From contig NZ_CP080519.1 of the NCBI RefSeq assembly GCF_019468465.1, positions 4,913,001 through 4,977,000 of the forward strand: a DNA stretch of 64,000 bases, given 5' to 3'. The notes under the pieces are model-generated. The model had not been told where the DNA came from and searched no databases. It saw only the letters and a list, made by a program, of their open reading frames with translations. The number at the start of each line of letters is the position of its first letter. Within the stretch, counting starts at the first letter, position 1. Shown here piece after piece: positions 27,250-36,108 of the stretch. This DNA comes from Amycolatopsis sp. DSM 110486 (lineage in GTDB: Bacteria > Actinomycetota > Actinomycetes > Mycobacteriales > Pseudonocardiaceae). The translations under genes were made by a program, and so were the position numbers.

Positions 27250-30200
27250 GCTTGCGGCTCATCGCCAACCCGGTCGAGCCCGCGGAGATCGCCGACGCAC
27301 TGGGCCTGCACCGCCCGACCCCCGAGCAGGCCACGGTCATCGCCTCGCCCGTGGAGCCGTCGCTGGTCGTCGCGGGCGCCGGTGCGGGCAAGACGGAGAC
27401 GATGGCCGCGCGCGTGGTGTGGCTGGTGGCCAACGGGATCGTGAGCCCCGAACGCGTGCTGGGCCTGACGTTCACCCGCAAGGCCGCGCGCCAGCTCGGC
27501 GAGCGCGTGCGCGCCCGGCTGCGCCGCCTGGCCGGGTCCGGGCTGCTGGAGAAGCTCGACCCGTCGGGCGGGTTGCGCGCCACGGTCGTCGCCGGTGAGC
27601 CCACCGTGCTGACCTATCACGCCTACGCCGGGCGGCTGTTGTCGGAGCACGGCCTGCGGCTGCCGGTGCAGCCGGGCGTGCGGCTGCTTTCGGAGACGTC
27701 TTCGTGGCAGCTCGCGCACCGCGTGGTGTCCACTTGGGACGACGACCTCGACACCGACCGCGTGCCGTCCTCGGTCACGGCGCAGCTGCTCGCGCTGGCC
27801 GGGGAGCTCGGCGAGCACCTCGTGTCGACCGAACGGCTCGCCCAGTACACGACGTGGCTGTGCGAGGTGATCGAGAACGCTCCGCGCGCCAAGGGCCAGC
27901 GGACGGCGCTGCCGCAGAAGCTGCAGGAAGTGATGGCTGCGCAACGGTTCCGGCTCGCGCTGCTGCCGCTCGTCGAGGCCTACCACCGGCGCAAGCGGGC
28001 CGAGGGCGCGCTCGACTTCGCCGACCAGATGTCGCTCGCGGCGCAGCTGGCCGACGGCTACCCGGCCGTGATCACCGGTGAACGCGAGCGCTACGGCGCC
28101 GTGCTGCTCGACGAGTACCAGGACACCGGCCACGCGCAACGCGTGCTGCTGCGGTCGCTGTTCGGCGGGGGAGACCACGCGCCGATGCCGGTCACCGCCG
28201 TCGGCGACCCGGCGCAGGCCATCTACGGCTGGCGTGGCGCTTCGGCCGCCAACCTGCCGCGCTTCACCACCGACTTCCCGCGCCACGCCGAAGGGCGGCT
28301 CGCGCCCGCGCACGAGTTCGGCCTGCTCACGAGCTTCCGTAACCCGCCGCAGATCCTGGACCTGGCCAACGCCGTGGCCGAGCCGTTGCGGGCGCGCGGC
28401 CTCGGCGTCGAGCCACTGCGGGCGCGTGAGGGCGCCGGCCCGGCCGACATCGCCGTGGCACTGCTGCCGGATGTTCGAGCCGAACGCGAGTGGGTGGCCG
28501 ACGCGCTGGCTCGGCGCTGGCTCGCCGAGAAAGAGGAGACGGGCAAGCCGCCGACGGCCGCCGTGCTGGTGCGCCGGCGCGCGGACATGGCGCCGATCGC
28601 GGCCGAGTTGCGGATGCGCGGGCTGCCGGTCGAGGTCGTCGGTCTCGGCGGGCTGCTCGACGAACCGGAGGTCGCCGACCTCGTCAGCACGCTGCGGGTG
28701 CTGGCCGACCCGCTCGCCGGCAGCGCGGCGGCCCGCCTGCTCACGGGCGCGCGCTGGCGGCTCGCGGCGGCGGACCTGGCCGCGCTGTGGCGGCGCGCGG
28801 GGGAGCTGTCTTCGCCCGTGCCACAGGCGGATTCCGAAGACGAACCCGTGCTGGTCACCGAACGCGCCGAGCAGGCCGGGCTCATCGACGCCGTCGACGA
28901 ACCCGGCAAGCCCGAGCGCTACTCCGCGGACGGCTACCGGCGAATCCGGCGTATCGGCTCGGAGCTGGCGGCGTTGCGGCGGCGCCTCGACCAGTCGTTG
29001 CCCGAGCTGGTGGCCGACGTCGAACGCACGATGCTGCTCGACGTCGAGTCCCTCGCCCGGCCGGGCTCGGCCGGCCGCGCGCACCTCGACGCGTTCGCGG
29101 AGGTCGTCACCGATTACGCCGAGACCGCGCCGACCGCGACCCTTCTGTCCTTTGTGGACTACCTCAACACCGCTGCCCACGCCGAAGACGGCCTCACGCC
29201 CGGCGAGGTCGAGGTCGTGCCCGACCGCGTGCAGGTGCTCACCGTGCACTCCGCCAAGGGGCTGGAGTGGGAGGTCGTGGCCGTGCCGCACCTCGTCGCG
29301 GAGGTGTTCCCGAGCAAGCGCCGGTCCTCGTCGTGGCTGCGCACGGCGACGTCGCTGCCCGCGTTGCTGCGCGGCGACTCGGCCGACCTGCCTGAGCTGC
29401 GCGTTTCCGACGGCTTCGACCGCAAGGAGGTGCAGGAGGCCCTCGAACTGCACGAGGAGGGTTTCGTCGAGCGGGAGGCCGACGAGGAACGCCGGCTCTG
29501 CTACGTCGCGTTGACGCGGTCGGAACGCGCGCTGATCGTGTCCGGTCACTGGTGGAACGAAAGCAGCACGCGCGCGAAGGGACCGTCGGTGTTCCTCACG
29601 GAGATCGCCGACGTGCTGCGCGCGGCCGAACCGCCGATCGGCGTGCTCGACGCGTGGGCCGACGAGCCCGCCGAGGACGAGGAGAACCCGCTGGTCGCGG
29701 ACTCCCGCAAGGCGAGCTGGCCCGTCGACCCGCTGGGCGACCGGCGGACCGGGGTGTCGACGGGCGTCGAGATGGTGTTCGCGGCGATGGCGGCGCTGCC
29801 CGAAGCACCCGAAGAGACAGAACCTGCGCCGGTGAAGGCCGAACCCGAGCAGCCGGAACTGTTCGACGTCGCCGAAGACGACGAGGTGCCGCTCCCGCCC
29901 GAACCCGACGAGTTCGACGAAGAACCTTACGCGGACGAAGAAACCTACGAGGAAGACGCCGAAGACGACGAAGACGAGGTCGACCCTGAAGACCCCGACG
30001 GCTGGGCCGCCGACACCGACGTGCTGCTCGCCGAACGCGCCCGCGCCCAGGCCACTGTGGACCGAGTCGTACTCCCCACCCAGCTTTCCGTGAGCCAGCT
30101 CGTGGAGCTCGCCGCCGACGCCGAAGCGCTCGCCCGGAAGCTACGACGCCCGCTTCCGTTGCCGCCCAACACCTTCGTCCGCCGCGGCACCGCGTTCCAC

Positions 30201-30668
30201 ACCTGGCTCGAACAGCGCTTCTCCGGCGAGGGCCTGCTGGAGATCGACGACCTGCCCGGCGCCGCCGACGTCGGCGAGGCCCCCGACTCCGATTTCGAAG
30301 TACTGCAAGAAGCCTTCGAACGCAGCGAGTGGGCCGAGCGCGTGCCGCTGGCCGTGGAGGTGCCGTTCTCGGCCGACGTCGAGGGCATCACCGTGCGCGG
30401 CCGGATGGACGCCGTCTACGCGGATCCCGACGGCGGCTGGACCGTGGTGGACTGGAAAACCGGCTCCGTCCCGTCAGCCGACCGCCTGCCCGCGCTGGCC
30501 GTGCAGCTCGGCGCGTACCGGCTCGCGTGGGCGGCGCTGAAGAACGTGCCGGTGGACCGCGTGCGCGCCGCGTTCCACTACGTCCGCCACGGGCACACGC
30601 TCAGCCCCGCCGACCTCCTGGACGCCGAAGGCCTGAGGGACCTGCTCCGCCGTGTCCCGCGCGAATGA
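27246..30668 (+). CDS. adnB: AdnB: UvrD-like helicase-nuclease motor subunit
   Basis: 1140 residues. Walker A AGAGAGKTETM (about 44-54), motif II LLDEYQDTGHAQR (about 286-298), GDPAQAIYGWRGA, LTVHSAKGLEWEVVAVPHL and RLCYVALTRSERAL. The canonical DEYQ-type motif marks it as the stronger ATPase motor of the pair. The nuclease domain near the C-terminus has RGRMDAVYADPDGG, TVVDWKTGS and QLGAYRLAW. Between helicase and nuclease is an extremely acidic linker of about 50 residues rich in Glu/Asp (about 29,870-30,000). No Cys cluster is seen. GTG overlaps the adnA stop. A 17-bp tandem duplication follows its stop. Confidence 0.93.
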   Translation: MSLRLIANPVEPAEIADALGLHRPTPEQATVIASPVEPSLVVAGAGAGKTETMAARVVWLVANGIVSPERVLGLTFTRKAARQLGERVRARLRRLAGSGLLEKLDPSGGLRATVVAGEPTVLTYHAYAGRLLSEHGLRLPVQPGVRLLSETSSWQLAHRVVSTWDDDLDTDRVPSSVTAQLLALAGELGEHLVSTERLAQYTTWLCEVIENAPRAKGQRTALPQKLQEVMAAQRFRLALLPLVEAYHRRKRAEGALDFADQMSLAAQLADGYPAVITGERERYGAVLLDEYQDTGHAQRVLLRSLFGGGDHAPMPVTAVGDPAQAIYGWRGASAANLPRFTTDFPRHAEGRLAPAHEFGLLTSFRNPPQILDLANAVAEPLRARGLGVEPLRAREGAGPADIAVALLPDVRAEREWVADALARRWLAEKEETGKPPTAAVLVRRRADMAPIAAELRMRGLPVEVVGLGGLLDEPEVADLVSTLRVLADPLAGSAAARLLTGARWRLAAADLAALWRRAGELSSPVPQADSEDEPVLVTERAEQAGLIDAVDEPGKPERYSADGYRRIRRIGSELAALRRRLDQSLPELVADVERTMLLDVESLARPGSAGRAHLDAFAEVVTDYAETAPTATLLSFVDYLNTAAHAEDGLTPGEVEVVPDRVQVLTVHSAKGLEWEVVAVPHLVAEVFPSKRRSSSWLRTATSLPALLRGDSADLPELRVSDGFDRKEVQEALELHEEGFVEREADEERRLCYVALTRSERALIVSGHWWNESSTRAKGPSVFLTEIADVLRAAEPPIGVLDAWADEPAEDEENPLVADSRKASWPVDPLGDRRTGVSTGVEMVFAAMAALPEAPEETEPAPVKAEPEQPELFDVAEDDEVPLPPEPDEFDEEPYADEETYEEDAEDDEDEVDPEDPDGWAADTDVLLAERARAQATVDRVVLPTQLSVSQLVELAADAEALARKLRRPLPLPPNTFVRRGTAFHTWLEQRFSGEGLLEIDDLPGAADVGEAPDSDFEVLQEAFERSEWAERVPLAVEVPFSADVEGITVRGRMDAVYADPDGGWTVVDWKTGSVPSADRLPALAVQLGAYRLAWAALKNVPVDRVRAAFHYVRHGHTLSPADLLDAEGLRDLLRRVPRE

Positions 30669-30686
30669 CTGTCCCGCGCGAATGAC
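30653..30686. repeat. 17-bp perfect tandem duplication at convergent stops
   Basis: TGTCCCGCGCGAATGAC twice in a row (30653-30669, 30670-30686). Copy 1 holds the adnB TGA (30666-30668). The stop of the minus-strand DoxX gene (TCA, 30687-30689) starts right after copy 2. Confidence 0.85.
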
Positions 30687-31070
30687 TCAGGCGTTGTCGC
30701 GAACCTTCAACGCCCACTTCACGAGCGGCCACTGTGCTGTCAACCGGAACCAGGCCGCCGCGCGCACCGGCGCCGCCAGCTTCTTGCGTTCGAAGTCCAG
30801 CGCCATCTTCACGTTGCCGGGGAACACGCCCACGAACAGCAGCGCCGCCGCGAGCCCGCCCAGCCGGCGGGTCCGGGGCAGCGCGATGGCCGCCGCCACG
30901 CCGAGCTCGGCGGCGCCCGAGACGTACGTCCACGCGCGACGCGAACCGGGGAGCTCCTCCGGTACCAGCGCGTCGTACTGCTTGGGGCGCAGGAAGTGCG
31001 TCAGGCCCGCGGAGGCGAGGAAACCGGCCAGCCAGTACGCGGGCCGTTGCGGCCTGCTCGAGTCGGACAT
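30687..31070 (-). CDS. DoxX-like membrane protein
   Basis: 127 residues with about four hydrophobic segments: AYWLAGFLASAGLTHFLRP, WTYVSGAAELGVAAAIALP, LGGLAAALLFVGVFPGNVKM and a weaker C-terminal one. LTHFLRPKQYDALVPEELPG and FPGNVKMALDF are characteristic of DoxX/DUF4267-like small membrane proteins associated with redox balance; function is not firmly known. ATG 31070 (MSDSSRP) is chosen over an upstream Met because it gives normal family length. It is convergent with adnB and divergent from the K+ channel, with no operon partner. Confidence 0.82.
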   Translation of the reverse strand: MSDSSRPQRPAYWLAGFLASAGLTHFLRPKQYDALVPEELPGSRRAWTYVSGAAELGVAAAIALPRTRRLGGLAAALLFVGVFPGNVKMALDFERKKLAAPVRAAAWFRLTAQWPLVKWALKVRDNA

Positions 31071-31141
31071 GCGTCCAGCCTGCCACAACGTGATCAGCGC
31101 GACGGGTGTGCGGGCGATGACCTTCGGCTATCCTCCCCGCT

Positions 31142-31180
31142 GTGAGTGACGCCGAACACCCGCGGGGAGCCGGTGCATGA
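31142..31180 (+). CDS. candidate 12-codon leader ORF coupled to the K+ channel gene
   Basis: GTG 31142 opens a 12-codon frame (MSDAEHPRGAGA) whose TGA (31178-31180) overlaps the channel's ATG (31177-31179). TATCCT (31129-31134) lies 7 nt upstream, so a leaderless transcript would begin at this GTG. GGGGAG inside it could serve the channel ATG. Translation is inferred; an alternative is that a frameshift separates it from the true channel N-terminus. Confidence 0.4.
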   Translation: MSDAEHPRGAGA

Positions 31181-32259
31181 AAGCCTTGAAACGGCTGCCC
31201 TTGAACGTCCGGCTCAACGATCGCCCCGACCACGAGCTCGTCGGCGTGATCCGCATGCCGGAGTTCACCACGAGCCCGATGCGCTCGATCGTCAAGCGGA
31301 TCATCGGCGCGCTGCTCGCCCTGCTGGCGACGGTGCTGATCGTGTTCGCCGACCGCGGCGGCTACCGCGACGTCAACGGCGACGGGGTGTCCTTCCTCGA
31401 CGCGATCTACTACTCCACCGTCTCGCTCTCCACGACCGGCTACGGCGACATCGCGCCGGCCTCGGCCTCGGCGCGGCTCGTGAACGTCCTCATCATCACG
31501 CCTCTGCGCGTGCTCTTCCTCATCGTCCTCGTCGGGACCACGCTGGAGGTGCTCACGGAGCGCTCCCGGCAGGCATTCAAGATCCAGAAGTGGAGGACGA
31601 AGGTGCGTGACCACACCGTCGTCGTCGGATTCGGCACCAAGGGCCGCTCGGCCGTCAACGCGCTGCTCGGTGACGAGGACGTGCTGCCCAGCCGCATCGT
31701 CGTGGTCGACACCGACCAGCAGGCGCTGGAGGCGGCGAGCTCGATGGGCCTGGTGACCGTGCACGGTTCCGCGACCAGGGCCGACGTGTTGCGGGTGGCC
31801 GGCGTGCAGCACGCGAAGGCCGTGGTCGTTGCCCCGAACCGCGACGACACCGCCGTGCTGGTCACGCTCACCGCGCGCGAGCTGGCGCCGAAGTCGCACA
31901 TCGTGGCGTCGGTGCGGGAGGCGGAGAACGTCCACCTGCTCAAGCAGTCGGGCGCGAACCAGGTCGTGGTCTCGAGCGAGACGGCCGGGCGCCTGCTGGG
32001 CATGGCGACGTCGACGCCGCTCGTGGTCGACATGGTCGAGGACCTCATCACGCCGGAGTCGGGGCTGGCGATCGCCGAGCGCGCCGTGGAGCCGTCCGAA
32101 GAGGGCGGTTCGCCGCGGCACCTGCCCGACATCGTGCTCGGCGTGGTCCGCGACGGCGTGCTCTACCGCGTCGACGCCCCGCAGGCCGATGCGATCGAAC
32201 CGGGCGACCGGCTGCTGTACGTCAAGAAGGTCACCTCGGCCGACAAGGTCGAATCCTGA
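31177..32259 (+). CDS. two-TM potassium channel with TrkA/RCK gating domain
   Basis: 360 residues. TM1 at about 38-58, pore helix and selectivity filter STTGYGD (about 85-91), TM2 at about 101-122, then a cytoplasmic RCK domain: TrkA-N with VVVGFGTKGRSAVNAL and VVDTDQQAL (nucleotide-binding Rossmann), and TrkA-C near the end (GVVRDGVLYRVDAP). It conducts K+ across the plasma membrane under nucleotide or ion control. Between TM1 and the pore helix is DVNGDGVSFLD (65-75), resembling a calcium-binding loop. It follows adnB as in M. tuberculosis Rv3200c (recalled), here with the DoxX gene in between. The ATG is coupled to a possible leader ORF. Confidence 0.9.
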   Translation: MKALKRLPLNVRLNDRPDHELVGVIRMPEFTTSPMRSIVKRIIGALLALLATVLIVFADRGGYRDVNGDGVSFLDAIYYSTVSLSTTGYGDIAPASASARLVNVLIITPLRVLFLIVLVGTTLEVLTERSRQAFKIQKWRTKVRDHTVVVGFGTKGRSAVNALLGDEDVLPSRIVVVDTDQQALEAASSMGLVTVHGSATRADVLRVAGVQHAKAVVVAPNRDDTAVLVTLTARELAPKSHIVASVREAENVHLLKQSGANQVVVSSETAGRLLGMATSTPLVVDMVEDLITPESGLAIAERAVEPSEEGGSPRHLPDIVLGVVRDGVLYRVDAPQADAIEPGDRLLYVKKVTSADKVES

Positions 32260-32362
32260 TCCGTGACTTCCTGACCACTGGGTGACGGCCGATCGGCGGA
32301 GGGTGACGCCGATGGTCGGGACCTCACTGGGTTTTGCCCCGTGGATCTGGAACCATGGCGGC

Positions 32363-32833
32363 GTGCAGCTCTCCGACCTCACGAGCAAGACCTCAGTCCA
32401 GAGGTGGCTGCAGGTGGGCATCCCGGCTGCCGCCGGCGTGCTCGTGGTGGTGCTGGCGTGGCTCGCCGGGCCCGGCCTGTTCGGCATCGCGGGCGACGAG
32501 GCCGGCGCGCCCGTGCAGGCCGAAGTGACTCAGCCGGCCGCGTGTTCGGCGGGGAACCCGGTCGAGTCCGTCACGTTCAGCCTGGGCGGCAAGCCGCGCC
32601 AGGGCACGCTCAACGGCTGTGGCCACGCCAAGGGCGAACGCGTCGAGGTCGGCGTGCCCGTGGACGCTCCGGCCGACGGCCCGATCACCGTCAGCGCGGC
32701 CGACACCTCGGCGGGCGCTCAGGACTCGCGCGGCCCGGTCGCGCTTGTGCTGCTGGTCTTCGCGTGCTTCGCCGGCGGCACGTACGCGTTCCTGGTCATC
32801 AGGGGCTCGGGCAAGCTGGCCCTGCTGCACTGA
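32363..32833 (+). CDS. hypothetical two-TM membrane protein
   Basis: 156 residues; I do not recognise the family. An N-terminal hydrophobic segment (GIPAAAGVLVVVLAWLAGPG, about residues 22-41), an extracellular domain of about 75 residues with two Cys (AACSAGNP and NGCGHAKGE) that could form a disulfide, and a C-terminal membrane segment (VALVLLVFACFAGGTYAFLV) give a simple two-pass topology. The GTG start lies 6 nt after AACCAT, a weak leaderless-type -10; an in-frame ATG upstream (32312) is less likely. It is convergent with the zinc peptidase gene, 4 bp apart. Confidence 0.7.
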   Translation: MQLSDLTSKTSVQRWLQVGIPAAAGVLVVVLAWLAGPGLFGIAGDEAGAPVQAEVTQPAACSAGNPVESVTFSLGGKPRQGTLNGCGHAKGERVEVGVPVDAPADGPITVSAADTSAGAQDSRGPVALVLLVFACFAGGTYAFLVIRGSGKLALLH

Positions 32834-32837
32834 CCGC

Positions 32838-34007
32838 CTAGCTGACCAAGGACGAAGGCGCCGCGAACGTGTTGCAGTCGGCGATCCGGTTGGCCTTCGC
32901 GCCCTGGCGCCACCAGTAGGCGTAGTGCGCGTTGGTGCCGTGGTCGTGGCTGTGGGAGGTGTTGTCGCCGCGGGTCTCCTGGTCGTTCCAGGCCTTGTTG
33001 TACATGTCGCGGGTGATCGTGCCGCCCTGGTCCACGTGGGCGCCGAGGAACATGCCCGAGAAGCACTGGGCCTGCAGCTCCTTGCGCCGCGACATCTCCA
33101 GGCCCTCGGGGCTGTTCTGGCCGGCCGCGTAGATCTTCTGCCACGCGGCGTCCATGATCCCGGCGACCTCCTGCACGTGGTGGCCGTACTCGTGCGCGAA
33201 CAACGCCAGGTAAACACCCGGGTTGTTGCCGTACTGGTCGGTCTGCAGCCCCGCGAAGGGCACGTACAGGTTGTCCTCGCAGTAGTACGCCGCCGTCGCG
33301 ATGCCGACCTGGATCGTGCCGCACGCGGTTTCGAAGCTCGGCCCGGTGGGGAAGTGCAGCGCGGGCGGGGTGAACGGCAGGTTGTAGGCCTGGAGGAACG
33401 GGCCCCACGCCGCGTCGAGGCACTTGCTGGCCGAGGTGAAGAACGCTTCCGCGCCCGACTGCGTGCTCTGCCACGTCGGCAGGTCGCAGACGCGGTTCTG
33501 CAGCCCGGCGTTGGGGTCCTGCAGGATCGGGTGGTCGGCCAGCTTGAGGATCTTCTGCGGGCCGGCGGAGCTCGGTTCGGAGGACTCCGTCGGCGCCGAG
33601 GACGCGGTGGAGGACGAGCCGTTGTTCGGCGGCAGCTCGAACGCGCTGGTCGGCGCGGGTGCCGGCGGGTTCTGGTAGCCGGTGGCGTTGACGTTCTGGC
33701 TCGGCCGGTTCAGCGCGACGATCGCGACGACCCCGAGGACCAGCACCGTGACGGCACCGAGCGCGATCCCGATGATCGCGCCCGGCGACTTCTTCTGGTG
33801 CTGTGGTGGGAAGCGCTGCGGCGGGTACTGGCCCATCCACGGGCTCTGCGGCGGCGGCCCTTGCGGCGGTCCCTGGGACGGACCCTGCATCGTCGGACCC
33901 TGGGGCGGGGGGCCCGCGGGTCCCTGCCTGCCAGGCCCGTGACCCGGGACCGGCGGTGGTTGAACGGTCCCGCGAGGCGGCACCTGGCCGTAAGGCGGTT
34001 GCGTCAT
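32838..34007 (-). CDS. membrane-anchored neutral zinc metallopeptidase (YpfJ/Neu family)
   Basis: 389 residues. A long Pro/Gly/Gln-rich cytoplasmic N-terminus (about 1-70) leads to one TM segment (IIGIALGAVTVLVLGVVAIV), a Ser/Thr/Pro linker, then the PF04228 domain with zinc motif HEYGHHVQ, downstream acidic GLEMSRRKELQAQCFSG and several Cys. The catalytic domain is outside the cell. The family role is poorly defined. ATG 34007 (MTQPPYG) is preferred to an upstream Met because the Pro-rich tail then starts normally. It stands alone, divergent from the membrane operon that begins at 34208. Confidence 0.9.
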   Translation of the reverse strand: MTQPPYGQVPPRGTVQPPPVPGHGPGRQGPAGPPPQGPTMQGPSQGPPQGPPPQSPWMGQYPPQRFPPQHQKKSPGAIIGIALGAVTVLVLGVVAIVALNRPSQNVNATGYQNPPAPAPTSAFELPPNNGSSSTASSAPTESSEPSSAGPQKILKLADHPILQDPNAGLQNRVCDLPTWQSTQSGAEAFFTSASKCLDAAWGPFLQAYNLPFTPPALHFPTGPSFETACGTIQVGIATAAYYCEDNLYVPFAGLQTDQYGNNPGVYLALFAHEYGHHVQEVAGIMDAAWQKIYAAGQNSPEGLEMSRRKELQAQCFSGMFLGAHVDQGGTITRDMYNKAWNDQETRGDNTSHSHDHGTNAHYAYWWRQGAKANRIADCNTFAAPSSLVS

Positions 34008-34207
34008 CAGGGCAGTCCCGGAGGGTCTCGGCACGGGCCGGGCGGCCCCCGGCTTCCGTTCAGCATATCGGGGGAACGGGGGGCGTACGCACCACTCGTG
34101 CCGACGCCGTCACCCGACCCGGGTGTCACCCCAGGTCTGGCCCGGTTTGGGCGCCTCTGGAAGAGTGAGCGGCAGCAAGTGACGGGTCGTGAATACGAGG
34201 GGCTTCG

Positions 34208-35479
34208 ATGACAGACACACCCGGTTCGCCGGGGTCCGGCGCACCCGACGACGCGCCCACCCCGAGCCAGGGTTTCCAGCGTCCCGAACCGACCAGTCCT
34301 GAAGCGACCGGTTCCACGGGCACGCCCGCTTCCGGCACGCCCGCGTCCGGCACCGCGCAGCCCGAAGGCTCGCAGCAGACACCCGGCACCGGCGGCGTTT
34401 CGCCGCAGCAGCCCCAGACCCCGCAGACCCCGCCGTCCGGCGGCTGGCAGTCGCCGGGGCAGCAGCAGACCCCGCCGCCCAGTGGTCAGTGGCAGTCGCC
34501 CGGTCAGCAGTACGGGCAGCCGATGCCGCAGTACCCCGCCGGCGCCTATGGGCAGCAGGGCGGCTGGACCCCGCACGGCCTCGGCAAACCCGGCGTGATC
34601 TCGTTGCGCCCGCTCAACGTCGGCGACATCCTCGACGGCGCGATCACCGCCATCCGCCGCTACCCGGCGCTGATCCTGGGCACGTCGGCGGTCATCGCGG
34701 TGTTCGTGGCGGGCCTGAACCTCATCGTGCAGCTCGTGGTGCAGCCCGACCTCAACCGCGTCGCGACGCTCGGTCCGGCCGCCACGCAGCAGGAAGCGCT
34801 CGACGCGATGTACAACCTGCTGGGCAGCACCGCGTTGTCGCTGATCCCGACGCTGATCATCACGCTGCTCGGCCAGACGTTCCTCACCGGTTTCCTCACG
34901 GTGGTCATGGGCAAGGCCGTGCTCGGCCGTCCCGTCGACTTCCGCACGGCGCTGCGCGAAGCCGCGCCGCGGCTGCTTCCGCTGCTGGGCCTGACGGTCC
35001 TGTATGCGCTGGCCACCATGGTCGCCGCGATCTTCTGCCTGCTGCCGGCCGTGATCCCGTACGTGTTCTGGGCGCTCGCCAGCCCCGCGCTGATCCTGGA
35101 GCGCGGCACGATCCGGCAGGCGTTCGGCCGTTCGCGCACGCTCGTGTCGGGCGCGTTCTGGCGCGTGCTCGGCATCCTGCTGCTCGCCGCCGTGATCGGC
35201 TACCTGATCTCGGCGATCATCGCCATCCCGTTCGACCTGGGCTCGGGCGCGTTCTCCGGCCTGTTCGACCCGCAGGCCGCGGCGCCGGTCCAGACCACCG
35301 GCGGCCTGGTGCTGAGCGCGGTGGGCGTGGTGATCGCGAGGACGATCGTCGCGCCGTTCATCGCGCTGGTCACGGTGGTCCTCTACATCGACCAGCGGAT
35401 GCGCCGCGAGGGCATGGACATCGAGCTGGCGCGCGCCGCGGGCCTCAACCCGCCGCCGGCGCCGCGGCAGGCGTGGTGA
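34208..35479 (+). CDS. GPDPase-type multispan membrane protein with Q/P/S-rich N-terminus
   Basis: 423 residues. The first 120 are disordered and rich in Pro, Gln, Ser, Thr and Gly, with short repeats such as GQWQSPGQQ and SGTPASGT. About six membrane segments follow in the pattern of the glycerophosphodiester phosphodiesterase membrane domain (GPDPase_memb): RPLNVGDILDGAITAIRRYP, LTGFLTVVMGKAVLGRPV, SPALILERGTIRQAFGRS and TIVAPFIALVTVVLYIDQRM. No catalytic GDPD domain is attached, so enzymatic activity is unlikely. GAGGGG precedes the ATG. It heads a five-gene unit with GTGA-type overlaps through to moxR. Confidence 0.85.
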   Translation: MTDTPGSPGSGAPDDAPTPSQGFQRPEPTSPEATGSTGTPASGTPASGTAQPEGSQQTPGTGGVSPQQPQTPQTPPSGGWQSPGQQQTPPPSGQWQSPGQQYGQPMPQYPAGAYGQQGGWTPHGLGKPGVISLRPLNVGDILDGAITAIRRYPALILGTSAVIAVFVAGLNLIVQLVVQPDLNRVATLGPAATQQEALDAMYNLLGSTALSLIPTLIITLLGQTFLTGFLTVVMGKAVLGRPVDFRTALREAAPRLLPLLGLTVLYALATMVAAIFCLLPAVIPYVFWALASPALILERGTIRQAFGRSRTLVSGAFWRVLGILLLAAVIGYLISAIIAIPFDLGSGAFSGLFDPQAAAPVQTTGGLVLSAVGVVIARTIVAPFIALVTVVLYIDQRMRREGMDIELARAAGLNPPPAPRQAW

Positions 35480-36108
35480 CGTTCCTGCTCACCGACGTCC
35501 CGGTCGACATCGACCGGGACCCCGCCCGCCTGCGGGCGATCCAGGAGCTGAGCGACCCGTCGTACGCGGCCGCGCGGCCCGGTGTGCTGCAGCAGGTCGC
35601 GCAGTGGCTGGGCGAGAAGTTCAGCGAGCTGCTGAACAGCCTGTCCGGCGTGCCGGGCGGGCCGCTGGGTCTGCTGCTGATCATCGGGCTCCTGATCGTG
35701 CTGATCGTGGTGGTGCGGCTGCGCGTCGGGAAGGTCGGACGCGCGGCGCAGGCGGCGCGGCAGGTCTTCACGGGCCGCCGTCGCAGCGCCGACGAGTACC
35801 GCAAGGCGGCCGAACAGGCTGCCGCACAAGGACAGTTCGCCGACGCCGTGCGTGAGCGCTTCCGCGCCATCGTGCGCGGCCTCGAAGAACGGGCGCTGCT
35901 CGACTCGCGCACCGGCCGCACGGCCGACGAAGCCGCCGCCGAAGCGGGCGCGCTGCTGCCCGCCCTCGCCGCCGACCTCGCGGCGGGCGCCCGGCAGTTC
36001 GACGACGTGCACTACGGCGGCCGCCCCGGCACCGAAGCCGCCTATCGCGCCCTGACGGACCTCGACGACCGCGTCCGCCGTGAGCGGCCGGTGCTGGTGG
36101 GCGCGTGA
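35476..36108 (+). CDS. DUF4129 domain protein
   Basis: 210 residues. One membrane segment (GLLLIIGLLIVLIVVVRL, about 71-88) separates a short extracellular N-terminus from a cytoplasmic DUF4129 domain with DEYRKAAEQAAAQGQFADAV, RERFRAIVRGLEERALLD, RTADEAAAEA and FDDVHYGGRPGTEAAYRAL. DUF4129 is found at the C-terminus of transglutaminase-like membrane proteins and in MoxR/DUF58 operons; its role is unknown. GTG 35476 overlaps the previous stop, and the stop overlaps the next GTG. Confidence 0.87.
   Translation: MTFLLTDVPVDIDRDPARLRAIQELSDPSYAAARPGVLQQVAQWLGEKFSELLNSLSGVPGGPLGLLLIIGLLIVLIVVVRLRVGKVGRAAQAARQVFTGRRRSADEYRKAAEQAAAQGQFADAVRERFRAIVRGLEERALLDSRTGRTADEAAAEAGALLPALAADLAAGARQFDDVHYGGRPGTEAAYRALTDLDDRVRRERPVLVGA

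Noticed and set aside
29870..30000. Acidic Glu/Asp-rich stretch of AdnB as a possible insertion or repeat expansion
   Set aside because: It is an in-frame interdomain linker with ordinary codon use; such linkers vary widely in length in this family.
24037..30668. Whether the two large helicase-nuclease genes are a phage-defence system
   Set aside because: Domain layout, iron-sulfur Cys pattern and ATL/K+ channel neighbours all fit chromosomal AdnAB; no defence genes are adjacent.
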